IMG/VR virus record: IMGVR_UViG_3300013005_002249
Coordinates: 1 to 21,851 of that record
Direction: 5' to 3' (one strand)
Length of the DNA stretch: 21,851 bases
Source of the DNA: a virus
The notes beneath the pieces are model-generated. The model worked only from the letters and a program-made list of their open reading frames with translations. It had not been told where the DNA came from and did not search any database. Position numbers and translations under genes: made by a program. Shown here piece after piece: positions 13,720-19,081 of this stretch (positions are counted from its first letter, which is position 1; every line of letters begins with the position of its first letter).

Positions 13720-14378
13720 GCATCGAAGCTGTGTCACTCGTTCTAAACCAATCCAAAGCAACTGGCAGGGCAAAGCTAGTGCTGCTCGGAATTGCTAATC
13801 ATCTTGGAGATCAAGGTGCTTGGCCTTCGATAAGCACATTAGCCAGGTATGCCAATGCCTCAGAGCGTTCGGTCAAGCGTGACATTCAGGAACTTGTAGA
13901 GCTAGGTGAGTTGAGAGTCGAGCTACAAAACGCACCCACTAGAGGTCAATACAAGACGAATCTTTACTGGCTCACAATCAAGTCAGGGGTGACAGATTCG
14001 ACATCAGGGGTGACAGATTGGGTAAGCAGGGGTGACAGCTCAGGTAAATCAGGGGTGACACCTGTTGGCACGCAAAACATAATATTAACCATCAAAGAAC
14101 CATCAAAGAAACAGGCTGATGATGAGTTTGAAAAGTTCTGGAATCTTTACCCCAAAAAGGTAGCCAAAGGTGATGCACTTAAAGCCTGGAACAAAGCAAT
14201 CAAAAGCAAAACCGCCGATGAGTTATTGAAGCTGACTAAGGCATACGCTGAGGGAAAGTTGCCAGAGCTAAAATACATTCCCTACCCAGCCTCTTGGCTA
14301 AACAAGGGACTCTATGAGAGTGTTGAAGTCGCTGAAGCAAAACCCTTGCCTAAGCTATTCATCGGGAGAGTGAAATGA
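13716..14378 (+). CDS. Replisome organizer / replication initiator with winged-helix N-terminus
   Basis: A 220-residue protein. Residues about 1-85 are a winged helix-turn-helix (KLVLLGIANHLGDQGAWPSI, then TLARYANASERSVKRDIQEL, then GELRVEL), as in lambda O and other phage initiators. Residues about 88-118 form a low-complexity linker with SGVT repeats encoded by four DNA iterons. The C-terminal domain (about 136-205) has FEKFWNLYPKKVAKGDALKAWNKAI and PYPASWLNKGLYE, typical of phage replication proteins that load the helicase. The next gene is a DnaB-like helicase, overlapping by 4 bp (ATGA). The layout, with DNA-binding domain, iterons in the linker and helicase-contact domain, closely parallels lambda O. 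Confidence 0.85.
   Translation: MSIEAVSLVLNQSKATGRAKLVLLGIANHLGDQGAWPSISTLARYANASERSVKRDIQELVELGELRVELQNAPTRGQYKTNLYWLTIKSGVTDSTSGVTDWVSRGDSSGKSGVTPVGTQNIILTIKEPSKKQADDEFEKFWNLYPKKVAKGDALKAWNKAIKSKTADELLKLTKAYAEGKLPELKYIPYPASWLNKGLYESVEVAEAKPLPKLFIGRVK
13983..14060 (+). repeat. Four iterons (CAGGGGTGACA) of a putative replication origin
   Basis: The 11-mer occurs exactly at 13984-13994, 14005-14015, 14027-14037 and 14050-14060. Start-to-start spacings are 21, 22 and 23 bp, about two helical turns. Copies 1, 2 and 4 carry T before the motif; copy 3 has G. Copies 1, 2 and 4 read SGVT, but copy 3 lies in another reading frame and reads SRGDS, so the DNA rather than the peptide is what repeats. 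Confidence 0.85.
14066..14112 (+). other. Putative DNA unwinding element with 11-bp tandem repeat
   Basis: Directly after the iterons lies an AT-rich stretch (AAAACATAATATTAACC) followed by two perfect tandem copies of CCATCAAAGAA at 14089-14099 and 14100-14110. Eleven is not a multiple of three, so the repeat is not a peptide repeat. Iterons followed by an AT-rich repeat block is the standard layout of phage and plasmid origins. The location is within the initiator gene. Confidence 0.65.
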
Positions 14379-15625
14379 CACAGTTCGAGCAGTCGGTAAT
14401 CGGATCGGTCTTGCTGACCAACGGCAAGGCACTTGAGGAACTGACACTCGCACCCAGCGACTTTGATGACATACAGAATGAGCGAATCTACAAAACCATT
14501 CTGGAGATGAAAGCTAATCGCCAGCCAATAGATGTGATGACAGTCGGTGCAGCTCTACCAAAGCTATCGAGCTACCTTCACGATGTAGTCACAGCGACCC
14601 CAACTGCTGCCTCTGTCAAGTTCTATGCCAGCAAGGTAATTGAGGAAGCCACAAGGCGCAGACTAGCTGTTGCCGGCACGATGATTCACAGCAAGGCTCA
14701 GCATGAGGACTTAGCCACAGTCTTTGACACAGCTAAAAAAGAGATTGACAACCTCATAGATCGTAACTCGGCAGTAAAGCCCAGCTATGTTGCCGATGAG
14801 TTAATCCCTTACCTTGATGAGATAGACAAGCCAAAGCATTACCCTGAAAGCCCTTGGCCTTTACTCAACGACATCATCGCAGGATTCCGACCAGGTGCTT
14901 TATACATAATCGGTGCAAGACCTGGTGTTGGTAAGACAATCGTTGGCTTGCAGATTGCTTGGGAACTATCCAAGACTGGCCCTGTATCTTTTCACAGCCT
15001 TGAGATGGGCAAGAGTGAACTTTACAATCGCATAATCAGCATGGAAGCTGAGGTTTACATCGGCAGTATCGAAAAGGGAAACCTCAAAGAGTGGGAGTGG
15101 GACAGAATTGCTAAAGTTAGGCAAGACATTCAGACTCACCAGCTCGCCATCCATGACAAGTCAGGTCAAAACCTAATGCAGATACGAGCCTTGGCAAACA
15201 GCGTTAAGGGTAACAACGGACTTCAAGCCATCGTTGTTGACTATCTCGGTTTGATTCAAGACACCGAGAAGGGTCGAAAGCGTTACGAGATGATTACCGA
15301 CATCTCAATCGGACTCAAGAACCTAGCTAGGGATTTGAATGTGCCAGTCATCGCACTAGCCCAGCTCAACCGAGGCCCTGAGCAGCGCAAAGACTCCGAG
15401 CCTGACATGGCAGACCTTAGAGATTCAGGTGGTATCGAGCAGGATGCCGATGCTGTCCTGTTGTTACATCGAACTAGAACTGAAGAAGATAAATTGGAAT
15501 GGCAAAAAAGCCAGATGGTAATAAAGGTAGCTAAGAACCGACATGGTGGACTCGGAGAAGCCCACCTAAAGTTTGAGGGTCACCTTGCTAGAGTCACACA
15601 GCCAGCAGGAAATCAAAAAGGCTAA
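14375..15625 (+). CDS. dnaB-like: Replicative DNA helicase, DnaB-like
   Basis: A 416-residue hexameric helicase. The N-terminal domain (about 1-105) has FEQSVIGSVLL and the DFDDIQNERIYKTILEM segment of DnaB N-domains. The RecA-like C-terminal domain has Walker A GARPGVGKT (180-188), HSLEMGKSEL after it, Walker B in IVVDYLGLIQ, LAQLNRGPE, and RDSGGIEQDADAVLLLHR near the end. It unwinds DNA ahead of the fork and would be loaded by the initiator upstream, with which it overlaps by 4 bp. At 416 residues it is a little shorter than bacterial DnaB (about 470). The window contains no primase or polymerase gene, so host enzymes or genes elsewhere in the phage must supply those. Confidence 0.95.
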   Translation: MTQFEQSVIGSVLLTNGKALEELTLAPSDFDDIQNERIYKTILEMKANRQPIDVMTVGAALPKLSSYLHDVVTATPTAASVKFYASKVIEEATRRRLAVAGTMIHSKAQHEDLATVFDTAKKEIDNLIDRNSAVKPSYVADELIPYLDEIDKPKHYPESPWPLLNDIIAGFRPGALYIIGARPGVGKTIVGLQIAWELSKTGPVSFHSLEMGKSELYNRIISMEAEVYIGSIEKGNLKEWEWDRIAKVRQDIQTHQLAIHDKSGQNLMQIRALANSVKGNNGLQAIVVDYLGLIQDTEKGRKRYEMITDISIGLKNLARDLNVPVIALAQLNRGPEQRKDSEPDMADLRDSGGIEQDADAVLLLHRTRTEEDKLEWQKSQMVIKVAKNRHGGLGEAHLKFEGHLARVTQPAGNQKG

Positions 15626-15634
15626 GCTTATGGG

Positions 15635-15910
15635 ATGGATGACAATGTTGCTTTGTGCTGTCGGTGTGGCTCTACTTGGAAAGTCAACACTCAAAAGCGT
15701 AAGCGTAAAGACCTCAAGTGCCAATCCTGTCGGATGCACCAAGCTCTCGTCATCAAGTATGGATCCGAGAAGTGTATCCCCTGGCAGGGCGAGTTCGACA
15801 AGCTCACGCTTACCATCCCACTATTTGACGGCAAGCCAGTCTTGCCAGGCACTAGGTCTTGTGGACACCTTGACTGCACCAACCCCAACCATGTCATAGG
15901 TGACCACTAG
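15635..15910 (+). CDS. Zinc-ribbon / degenerate HNH-like protein
   Basis: A 91-residue protein with two CxxC pairs (Cys8/Cys11 and Cys29/Cys32) that would form a zinc ribbon, a Lys/Arg-rich stretch between them (QKRKRKDLK), and a C-terminal CGHLDCTNPNH (Cys76, Cys81, His86). That end resembles the last zinc-binding turn of HNH_3-type homing nucleases (C-x-NP-x-H). The central catalytic His pair of HNH enzymes is not evident, so it may be a DNA-binding derivative rather than a nuclease. The start is 9 nt after the helicase stop with only a weak ribosome binding site, and the end overlaps the region before the SSB-like gene. Confidence 0.65.
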   Translation: MDDNVALCCRCGSTWKVNTQKRKRKDLKCQSCRMHQALVIKYGSEKCIPWQGEFDKLTLTIPLFDGKPVLPGTRSCGHLDCTNPNHVIGDH

Positions 15911-15941
15911 AGTAAAACAACAAGAGATAAGGAAACAAGAA

Positions 15942-16274
15942 ATGGCAATAATCAAAGTAAAGGGTGCAATTAGCCGAGTATTCTACGAGGGCAAAGGCAT
16001 CGAGCTAACAGAATCATTCCAAAGCAAGGCTGGCGAAACAATCAACAAGCGTTACACAGTCTGGCTTGCACAGCCAACCACCTTTGAGGTCGGTGACACC
16101 CTTCAGGTCGAGGGACTCTACTCATCAGAGATAGACAACTGGACTAACAAAGAGGGCGAAGCCAAGCAGTCAATCAAGGTCAGCATCAACAACCCAAAGG
16201 TAGTTCCAGCAGAGCCACTATCGGCGATCAAGGAAATCTTTGAGCCAACACACAGGGAGTCACTTCCCTTTTGA
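15942..16274 (+). CDS. Single-stranded DNA-binding protein-like (OB fold with SSB-type C-terminal tip)
   Basis: The start used is the ATG at 15942, with AAGGA about 8 nt upstream. The frame is open upstream but lacks a site. The 110-residue product has an OB-fold-like series of strands (AIIKVKGAISRVFYEGKGIELTE, INKRYTVWL, VGDTLQVEGLYSSE, QSIKVSIN), then a linker and the C-terminus ESLPF. A final Pro-Phe after acidic/polar residues is the hallmark of bacterial SSB tails, which bind many repair proteins. It lies between helicase and RusA, a usual place for a phage SSB. Likely role: coating single strands at the fork and recruiting partners. Its stop overlaps the next small gene as TTGA. Confidence 0.72.
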   Translation: MAIIKVKGAISRVFYEGKGIELTESFQSKAGETINKRYTVWLAQPTTFEVGDTLQVEGLYSSEIDNWTNKEGEAKQSIKVSINNPKVVPAEPLSAIKEIFEPTHRESLPF

Positions 16275-16438
16275 GTAATCTCCGTTGGTTAGTCCCAGCC
16301 ATCACCGCCGGCATACTGATAAACCTCTCTACGCAAACTAAAAGCGTTCTTGGTGGCTTGGGGCTAACCTTCGGTATTCTTTACACCCTTGCTGCCATAA
16401 TTGGAGCATGGGAACTACATGGCAGAGGTAAGCTTTAG
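16271..16438 (+). CDS. Small two-helix membrane protein
   Basis: A 55-residue frame starting at TTG, overlapping the SSB-like stop as TTGA, and ending at TAG 16436-16438 inside the RusA gene. The product begins MSNLRWLVPAITAGILINL and has two hydrophobic segments (about 6-19 and 26-47) joined by a short polar Ser/Thr/Lys turn, then a basic end (ELHGRGKL). It exactly fills the otherwise empty 16275-16418 interval. A GGGAG sequence lies about 11 nt upstream of the TTG. Too short for most gene callers. Function unknown; it might be an early membrane protein such as an exclusion or lysis-timing factor, but nothing specific supports that. Confidence 0.62.
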   Translation: MSNLRWLVPAITAGILINLSTQTKSVLGGLGLTFGILYTLAAIIGAWELHGRGKL

Positions 16439-16814
16439 CGTTACAGGCAACCCAGCCAGCCAAGGATCACACGCCATCATGCAGGGCAGAATCGTTCAGG
16501 TCAACAGCTCGAAGCATAAGGCTTGGCGTAAGGCCATCGCAGAGGCAGCAACACAATCCCTACCCGATAACTGGACTCTGATAGATGACCCCTGTGAGCT
16601 GGTAGTCAATTTCTATATGCCCAAGCCCAACACAGTCACTAGACCACTACCCAGCGTGTCCCCTGATTTAGACAAGCTCATTAGGGCAGTTGGGGACAGC
16701 CTCACAGGGACAGTCATAACCGATGACTCCCGAATAGTCCGCATCTCAGCTAGGAAGCTCTACGCCGAGGGCATCGAGCCAGGGGCCACAATCAGCGTCA
16801 AAACCCTCAACTAG
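16419..16814 (+). CDS. rusA-like: RusA-family Holliday junction resolvase
   Basis: Start at the ATG at 16419 (a TTG at 16401 adds six residues and has no better site). The 131-residue product shows the RusA pattern: an N-terminal strand (VSFSVTGNPASQGSH), a helix after Lys-rich KHKAWRKAIAE, the SPDLDKLIRAVGDSLTG motif with Asp83, Asp85 and Asp93, and TDDSRIV with Asp102 and Asp103. In RusA, equivalent aspartates bind the metal ions that cut four-way junctions. It would resolve branched intermediates made by the exonuclease/annealing pair, or prepare concatemers for packaging. It is the last gene before the promoter region at 16850. Confidence 0.9.
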   Translation: MAEVSFSVTGNPASQGSHAIMQGRIVQVNSSKHKAWRKAIAEAATQSLPDNWTLIDDPCELVVNFYMPKPNTVTRPLPSVSPDLDKLIRAVGDSLTGTVITDDSRIVRISARKLYAEGIEPGATISVKTLN

Positions 16815-16849
16815 CCCTTTATTCCGACACGCCGAAAAAGACCTAAATT

Positions 16850-16889
16850 TGGCAAAATTGCCAGAAAAAGGCAAAAACTGTGCTATTCT
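16850..16889 (+). promoter_or_regulatory. Putative promoter with extended -10 and overlapping palindromic operator
   Basis: TGGCAAAATTGCCA (16850-16863) is a 14-bp palindrome of 6-bp arms. Its right arm includes a possible -35 TTGCCA (16858-16863). An extended -10, TGCTATTCT, lies at 16881-16889 (hexamer 16884-16889). The spacer of 20 bp is long, but the TG extension can compensate. The gap has low GC and follows the RusA stop. It probably starts the transcript of the small-gene cluster. Confidence 0.55.
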
Positions 16890-16896
16890 CTACTTA

Positions 16897-16911
16897 TGAC
16901 CAGATAGGTCA
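16897..16911 (+). promoter_or_regulatory. Second inverted repeat at the predicted transcription start
   Basis: TGACC (16897-16901) and GGTCA (16907-16911) flank AGATA. It sits just after the predicted -10 and directly before the AAAGGGAG ribosome binding site of the gene at 16928. It could be a repressor site or a short 5' hairpin. The sequence differs from the palindrome at 16850, so a different protein may bind. Confidence 0.4.
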
Positions 16912-16927
16912 GAAAGGGAGTAACAAA

Positions 16928-17092
16928 ATGAACGTAAAACTAACAGCCAAAGAGCTAGAAAAAATTCTTAGTGCTTTGAACTACCAGTCTGAATACTTCT
17001 ACACACAAGAGGAAGTTGAAACTTACGGCTGGGAAAAGGATTTACAGGCAGTTGAAAATCTTATTGAGAAGCTAGAAAAGGTAGGTGCATAA
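16928..17092 (+). CDS. Small acidic helical protein of unknown function
   Basis: A 54-residue protein starting at the ATG at 16928, which has AAAGGGAG ending 7 nt upstream. A longer frame from the GTG at 16880 would start inside the -10 element. The sequence (KLTAKELEKILSALNYQSEYF, then an acidic stretch and AVENLIEKLEKVGA) is likely two helices. It is the first gene after the promoter and opens the small-gene cluster. Its stop overlaps the next start as TAATG. No family recognised. Confidence 0.75.
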   Translation: MNVKLTAKELEKILSALNYQSEYFYTQEEVETYGWEKDLQAVENLIEKLEKVGA

Positions 17093-17247
17093 TGCGAAAG
17101 TTCAAAGTCACTTACTTATCCGGTCAGTCACTCATCATGCTTAGTGATTCACTAGAGCAGGCAAAAGAGTTAGCAGAGCGAGGTATCGCCTGGTTCAAGA
17201 TTGGCAGACCTCATGTTGGCATCGCATCAGTTACCGAGGTGAAGTAA
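17092..17247 (+). CDS. Small hypothetical protein
   Basis: A 51-residue frame starting with the ATG of a TAATG overlap and ending in another TAATG overlap, so it is tied to both neighbours. It reads MRKFKVTYLSGQSLIMLSDS, then a helix (LEQAKELAERG) and a beta-like end (FKIGRPHVGIASVTEVK). The beta-alpha-beta shape suggests a compact folded protein, not a chance frame. It fills the gap between two other coding frames exactly. No function can be assigned. Confidence 0.72.
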   Translation: MRKFKVTYLSGQSLIMLSDSLEQAKELAERGIAWFKIGRPHVGIASVTEVK

Positions 17248-17411
17248 TGGCTAAGTTATTTGTTTACTCACTCTCACTCGTAGTCATCATGCTATCCAGC
17301 TTTATTGTGCAGCTCATAGATTCCACACTCGGCCTGATCGTGGGCATAGTTGGTGTCTTGGTTGCCTTCCTAATCACAGTTCAATCGTTCGTAAACGACC
17401 TAACAAAGTAA
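17247..17411 (+). CDS. Small two-helix membrane protein
   Basis: A 54-residue protein whose ATG overlaps the previous TAA. It has two hydrophobic helices (VYSLSLVVIMLSSFIVQLI and TLGLIVGIVGVLVAFLITV) separated by a short Asp-Ser-Thr turn, and a polar C-terminus (NDLTK). It is followed after 10 bp by a second protein of the same architecture. Tandem small membrane proteins in the early region of a phage are often involved in superinfection exclusion or altering the host envelope; here that is speculation. Confidence 0.72.
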   Translation: MAKLFVYSLSLVVIMLSSFIVQLIDSTLGLIVGIVGVLVAFLITVQSFVNDLTK

Positions 17412-17421
17412 GGAAAAGAAA

Positions 17422-17583
17422 ATGCTGAAATTCTATTTATTCATAATCGCTATGGCAGTAGTCGTATGGGCAAGCTGGAAAATCCAAGAGTTCCATGTCG
17501 GACTCGGTTACGGCATCGGAGTAATCGCCATGCTTATTGTTTTCTTTGCCACCATCAACGAGTTCACAAAGGAAAGCAGATGA
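17422..17583 (+). CDS. Small two-helix membrane protein
   Basis: A 53-residue protein with an AAGGAAAAG site 4-5 nt before its ATG. It reads MLKFYLFIIAMAVVVWASWK, a short loop (IQEFHVG), then a second hydrophobic helix (YGIGVIAMLIVFFATI) and a polar end. It matches the preceding gene in architecture though not in sequence. Its TGA overlaps the next ATG by three bases (ATGA). It is partly covered by a different-frame extension of the next gene (frame open from 17466), which I reject because the internal ATG at 17580 is coupled to this stop. Confidence 0.72.
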   Translation: MLKFYLFIIAMAVVVWASWKIQEFHVGLGYGIGVIAMLIVFFATINEFTKESR

Positions 17584-17762
17584 ACGAACAACAACTAGCC
17601 GAACGCATAATCGCCGAGGCTCAACGCTGGACTGAGAACCAGTTCACGCTCCAAGCCGGTATTCCTGGCATGGACTCAGTTAGCCGCAACGAGGCTAAGG
17701 CTCGCATTGAGCTAGTAGAACACATCAAGTCAACCTATAAAGAAATGAGAGCAAATGCCTAA
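17580..17762 (+). CDS. Small helical hypothetical protein
   Basis: A 60-residue protein. The ATG at 17580 overlaps the previous stop as ATGA and has AAAGG about 7 nt upstream, which decides the start. The sequence (NEQQLAERIIAEAQRWTENQFTL, MDSVSRNEAKARIELVEHIKSTYKEM) is two or three helices with balanced charge. The end overlaps the next start by 8 bp. No family recognised. Confidence 0.72.
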   Translation: MNEQQLAERIIAEAQRWTENQFTLQAGIPGMDSVSRNEAKARIELVEHIKSTYKEMRANA

Positions 17763-17997
17763 CTATAACCCTCAAGAGATTGAGTTCGCAGTAACCGACT
17801 TCCAGCCTCACCAATACAACTTTGGTGTTGCCAAGTCAGACGGAATCTACATGGGCAGGATGCTAATGAAAAACGAGGTGCTACAACTCATCAAGGCTGC
17901 CTACCCAACACCGACCAAAGCAATCGCCAGGGTTATCGAGATCGTGGACAACATCGAAATCTATGTTGACCCTCAATACAACATCTCATCGAGGTAA
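17755..17997 (+). CDS. Hypothetical protein
   Basis: An 80-residue protein starting at an ATG within the end of the previous gene (8-bp overlap; ATGCCTAA). It has a mixed beta/alpha pattern (EIEFAVTDFQPHQYNFGV, then GRMLMKNEVLQLIKAAYPTPTKA and RVIEIVDNIEIYVDP) suggestive of a small folded domain. The internal GAAATGAGAG stretch provides a weak ribosome binding site. Function unknown. It belongs to the coupled small-gene cluster and has no obvious membrane segment. Confidence 0.75.
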   Translation: MPNYNPQEIEFAVTDFQPHQYNFGVAKSDGIYMGRMLMKNEVLQLIKAAYPTPTKAIARVIEIVDNIEIYVDPQYNISSR

Positions 17998-17999
17998 TC

Positions 18000-18200
18000 A
18001 TGCAGACACTTTACACAGAGGGATTCAAAGCTGGCGTTAGATACCAGAGAGAGTCAGTCCTTGACTTTATCCGCATCCACCAAGAGCAGAATGTAGCCAT
18101 CACAGTCCAAGACATCGCTGAGGAAATAGAAGGTCAGTATCGAATTGACATGGAAGCAAACCTAGCCGAAAGGAAAACACAATGGGGCCAAAAGAAATAG
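18000..18200 (+). CDS. Hypothetical protein
   Basis: A 66-residue protein with GAGGT about 6 nt before its ATG. The sequence TLYTEGFKAGVRYQRESVLDF begins with a helix whose (Y/F)xxGFKAGxxYQRE pattern recurs, loosely, in the gene at 18322 (AKGYEQGAKDMAEYF); both may derive from the same small helical family in actinophages. The remainder (ITVQDIAEEIEGQYRIDMEANLAERK) is helical. The end overlaps the next start by 19 bp. No function assigned. Confidence 0.7.
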   Translation: MQTLYTEGFKAGVRYQRESVLDFIRIHQEQNVAITVQDIAEEIEGQYRIDMEANLAERKTQWGQKK

Positions 18201-18325
18201 ACATCAAGCTGCTTGAGTTTGAGGCACGCTTGGCAATGATAAACAAAGAGCTTGCCGAGCTTGTCAAGACAGCCAAAGACATCGAGTACCGAGCTAAGGC
18301 AATCCTTGGTGAGGTAGAGAAATGA
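18182..18325 (+). CDS. Small coiled-coil protein
   Basis: A 47-residue frame starting at an ATG 19 bp inside the end of the previous gene, with AAGGAAAAC about 4-5 nt upstream, and ending as ATGA with the next start. It is a single amphipathic helix with heptad spacing (IDIKLLEFEARLAMINKELAEL, then TAKDIEYRAKAILGEVEK), so dimerisation is likely. It exactly fills 18201-18321, which would otherwise be empty. Function unknown. Confidence 0.68.
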   Translation: MGPKEIDIKLLEFEARLAMINKELAELVKTAKDIEYRAKAILGEVEK

Positions 18326-18546
18326 CCGGATTCGATTGGGCGTTACGCATCCGCAGAGGCAGAGAGAGGGCCTTTGCTAAGGGATACGAACAAGGCGCAA
18401 AAGACATGGCTGAGTATTTCAGCGAGCAAGTGATCTACTCACTACACAAAGACGGAGTTCTAAGCACCACCATAGACATTGACACTCTTGAGCGAGTAGT
18501 CGAAGTGATTGAGGCGGTGAGGGACATTGGCAAAGCACAGAGCTGA
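18322..18546 (+). CDS. Small helical hypothetical protein
   Basis: A 74-residue protein whose ATG overlaps the previous TGA (ATGA). The first third is strongly basic (FDWALRIRRGRERAFAKGYEQG), followed by a helix (DMAEYFSEQVIYSLHKDG) and an acidic helix (DTLERVVEVIEAVRDI). The Arg-rich start and G-x-E-x-G-A segment are familiar from small actinophage early proteins, but I cannot name a family. The gene at 18527 may overlap its 3' end by 20 bp. Confidence 0.72.
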   Translation: MTGFDWALRIRRGRERAFAKGYEQGAKDMAEYFSEQVIYSLHKDGVLSTTIDIDTLERVVEVIEAVRDIGKAQS

Positions 18547-18649
18547 AAGGCAACCTATCAACTGGCGTATCGTTCGAGTTCATTGGGCATACAAAAGGAT
18601 GCAACTGAAAAGTTTAGTTGTAGCCTTCTTTACTAGGGGAATCAAATGA
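18527..18649 (+). CDS. Very small basic protein (TTG start)
   Basis: A 40-residue frame from TTG to TGA 18647-18649, ending as ATGA with the next gene. It overlaps the previous gene by 20 bp and fills the 99-bp interval 18547-18645. A GAGGG sequence lies just before the TTG (spacing short, 3 nt). The product is strongly basic and aromatic (AKHRAERQPINWRIVRVHWAYKR), then hydrophobic (LKSLVVAFFTRGIK). Coupling at the 3' end and the gap it fills are the main reasons to call it. Chance is still possible at this length. Confidence 0.48.
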   Translation: MAKHRAERQPINWRIVRVHWAYKRMQLKSLVVAFFTRGIK

Positions 18650-18969
18650 CACACTTCACAAACGCCGATGAGCGTGAAATCTTTGAGGCAATCAACCTGC
18701 TAAAGGATGAGAACCTGGTTTGGTCAAGTGACCTAGAAGCAATTAGGCGCAACCTTGCCTTGCTACTTGAAAGAATCATGCAAGTCGAGTGGCACTATCT
18801 TGAGCCAGAAATCGGGGACTTAGCCCTAAACTTGATAAGAGAAACTGAAAGGGAAACTAATGCTAGAAGGAATGACACCGACACAGAGGAAAGCACCTTG
18901 CAAGGTAAGGTCAGTCTTGGAATCGTTGGACAGCAAGGATCAAGTAATACTTGTCAATGCTGTAAGTAA
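18646..18969 (+). CDS. Hypothetical protein with long overlap into the next gene
   Basis: A 107-residue frame. Residues 1-72 (FTNADEREIFEAINLLKDEN, DLEAIRRNLALLLERIMQVE, EPEIGDLALNLIRETERETN) are a convincing helical protein. The last 36 residues (NARRND to TCQCCK) lie entirely within the next gene in another frame and look unlike a folded protein, although they end with three Cys. AGGGGA lies about 6 nt before the ATG. The 110-bp overlap is unusual for this genome, where overlaps are mostly 1-20 bp. Function unknown; a truncated or recently extended C-terminus is possible. Confidence 0.65.
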   Translation: MTHFTNADEREIFEAINLLKDENLVWSSDLEAIRRNLALLLERIMQVEWHYLEPEIGDLALNLIRETERETNARRNDTDTEESTLQGKVSLGIVGQQGSSNTCQCCK

Positions 18970-19081
18970 TGAGTCTTGGAAAGCACCAGCACTAGCTAGA
19001 GAACTAACAGCTAGGGGAATCCCAATCAGCGAGAAGCCTATTCTTGCTCATAGAAGGAAAGAGTGCAGTTGTGCTAGATAA
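18860..19081 (+). CDS. Small HTH-type DNA-binding protein (possible small-terminase-like)
   Basis: A 73-residue protein starting at an ATG with GAAAGGGA 6 nt upstream. The pattern CKVRSVLESLDSKDQVILVN, then W-x-APALARELTARGIPISEK (a likely helix-turn-helix) and HRRKECSCA at the end is one I associate with a widespread small actinophage protein. It has conserved Cys at the start and CSC at the end, which may bind zinc. Some relatives are annotated as small terminase or HTH proteins. It overlaps the gene before by 110 bp and the next by 11 bp. The large terminase is not adjacent here, so a regulatory role is equally possible. Confidence 0.7.
   Translation: MLEGMTPTQRKAPCKVRSVLESLDSKDQVILVNAVSNESWKAPALARELTARGIPISEKPILAHRRKECSCAR

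Noticed and set aside
17466-17579. Upstream extension of the gene at 17580
   Set aside because: It would overlap a good two-helix membrane protein gene out of frame, and the ATG at 17580 is coupled to that gene's stop.
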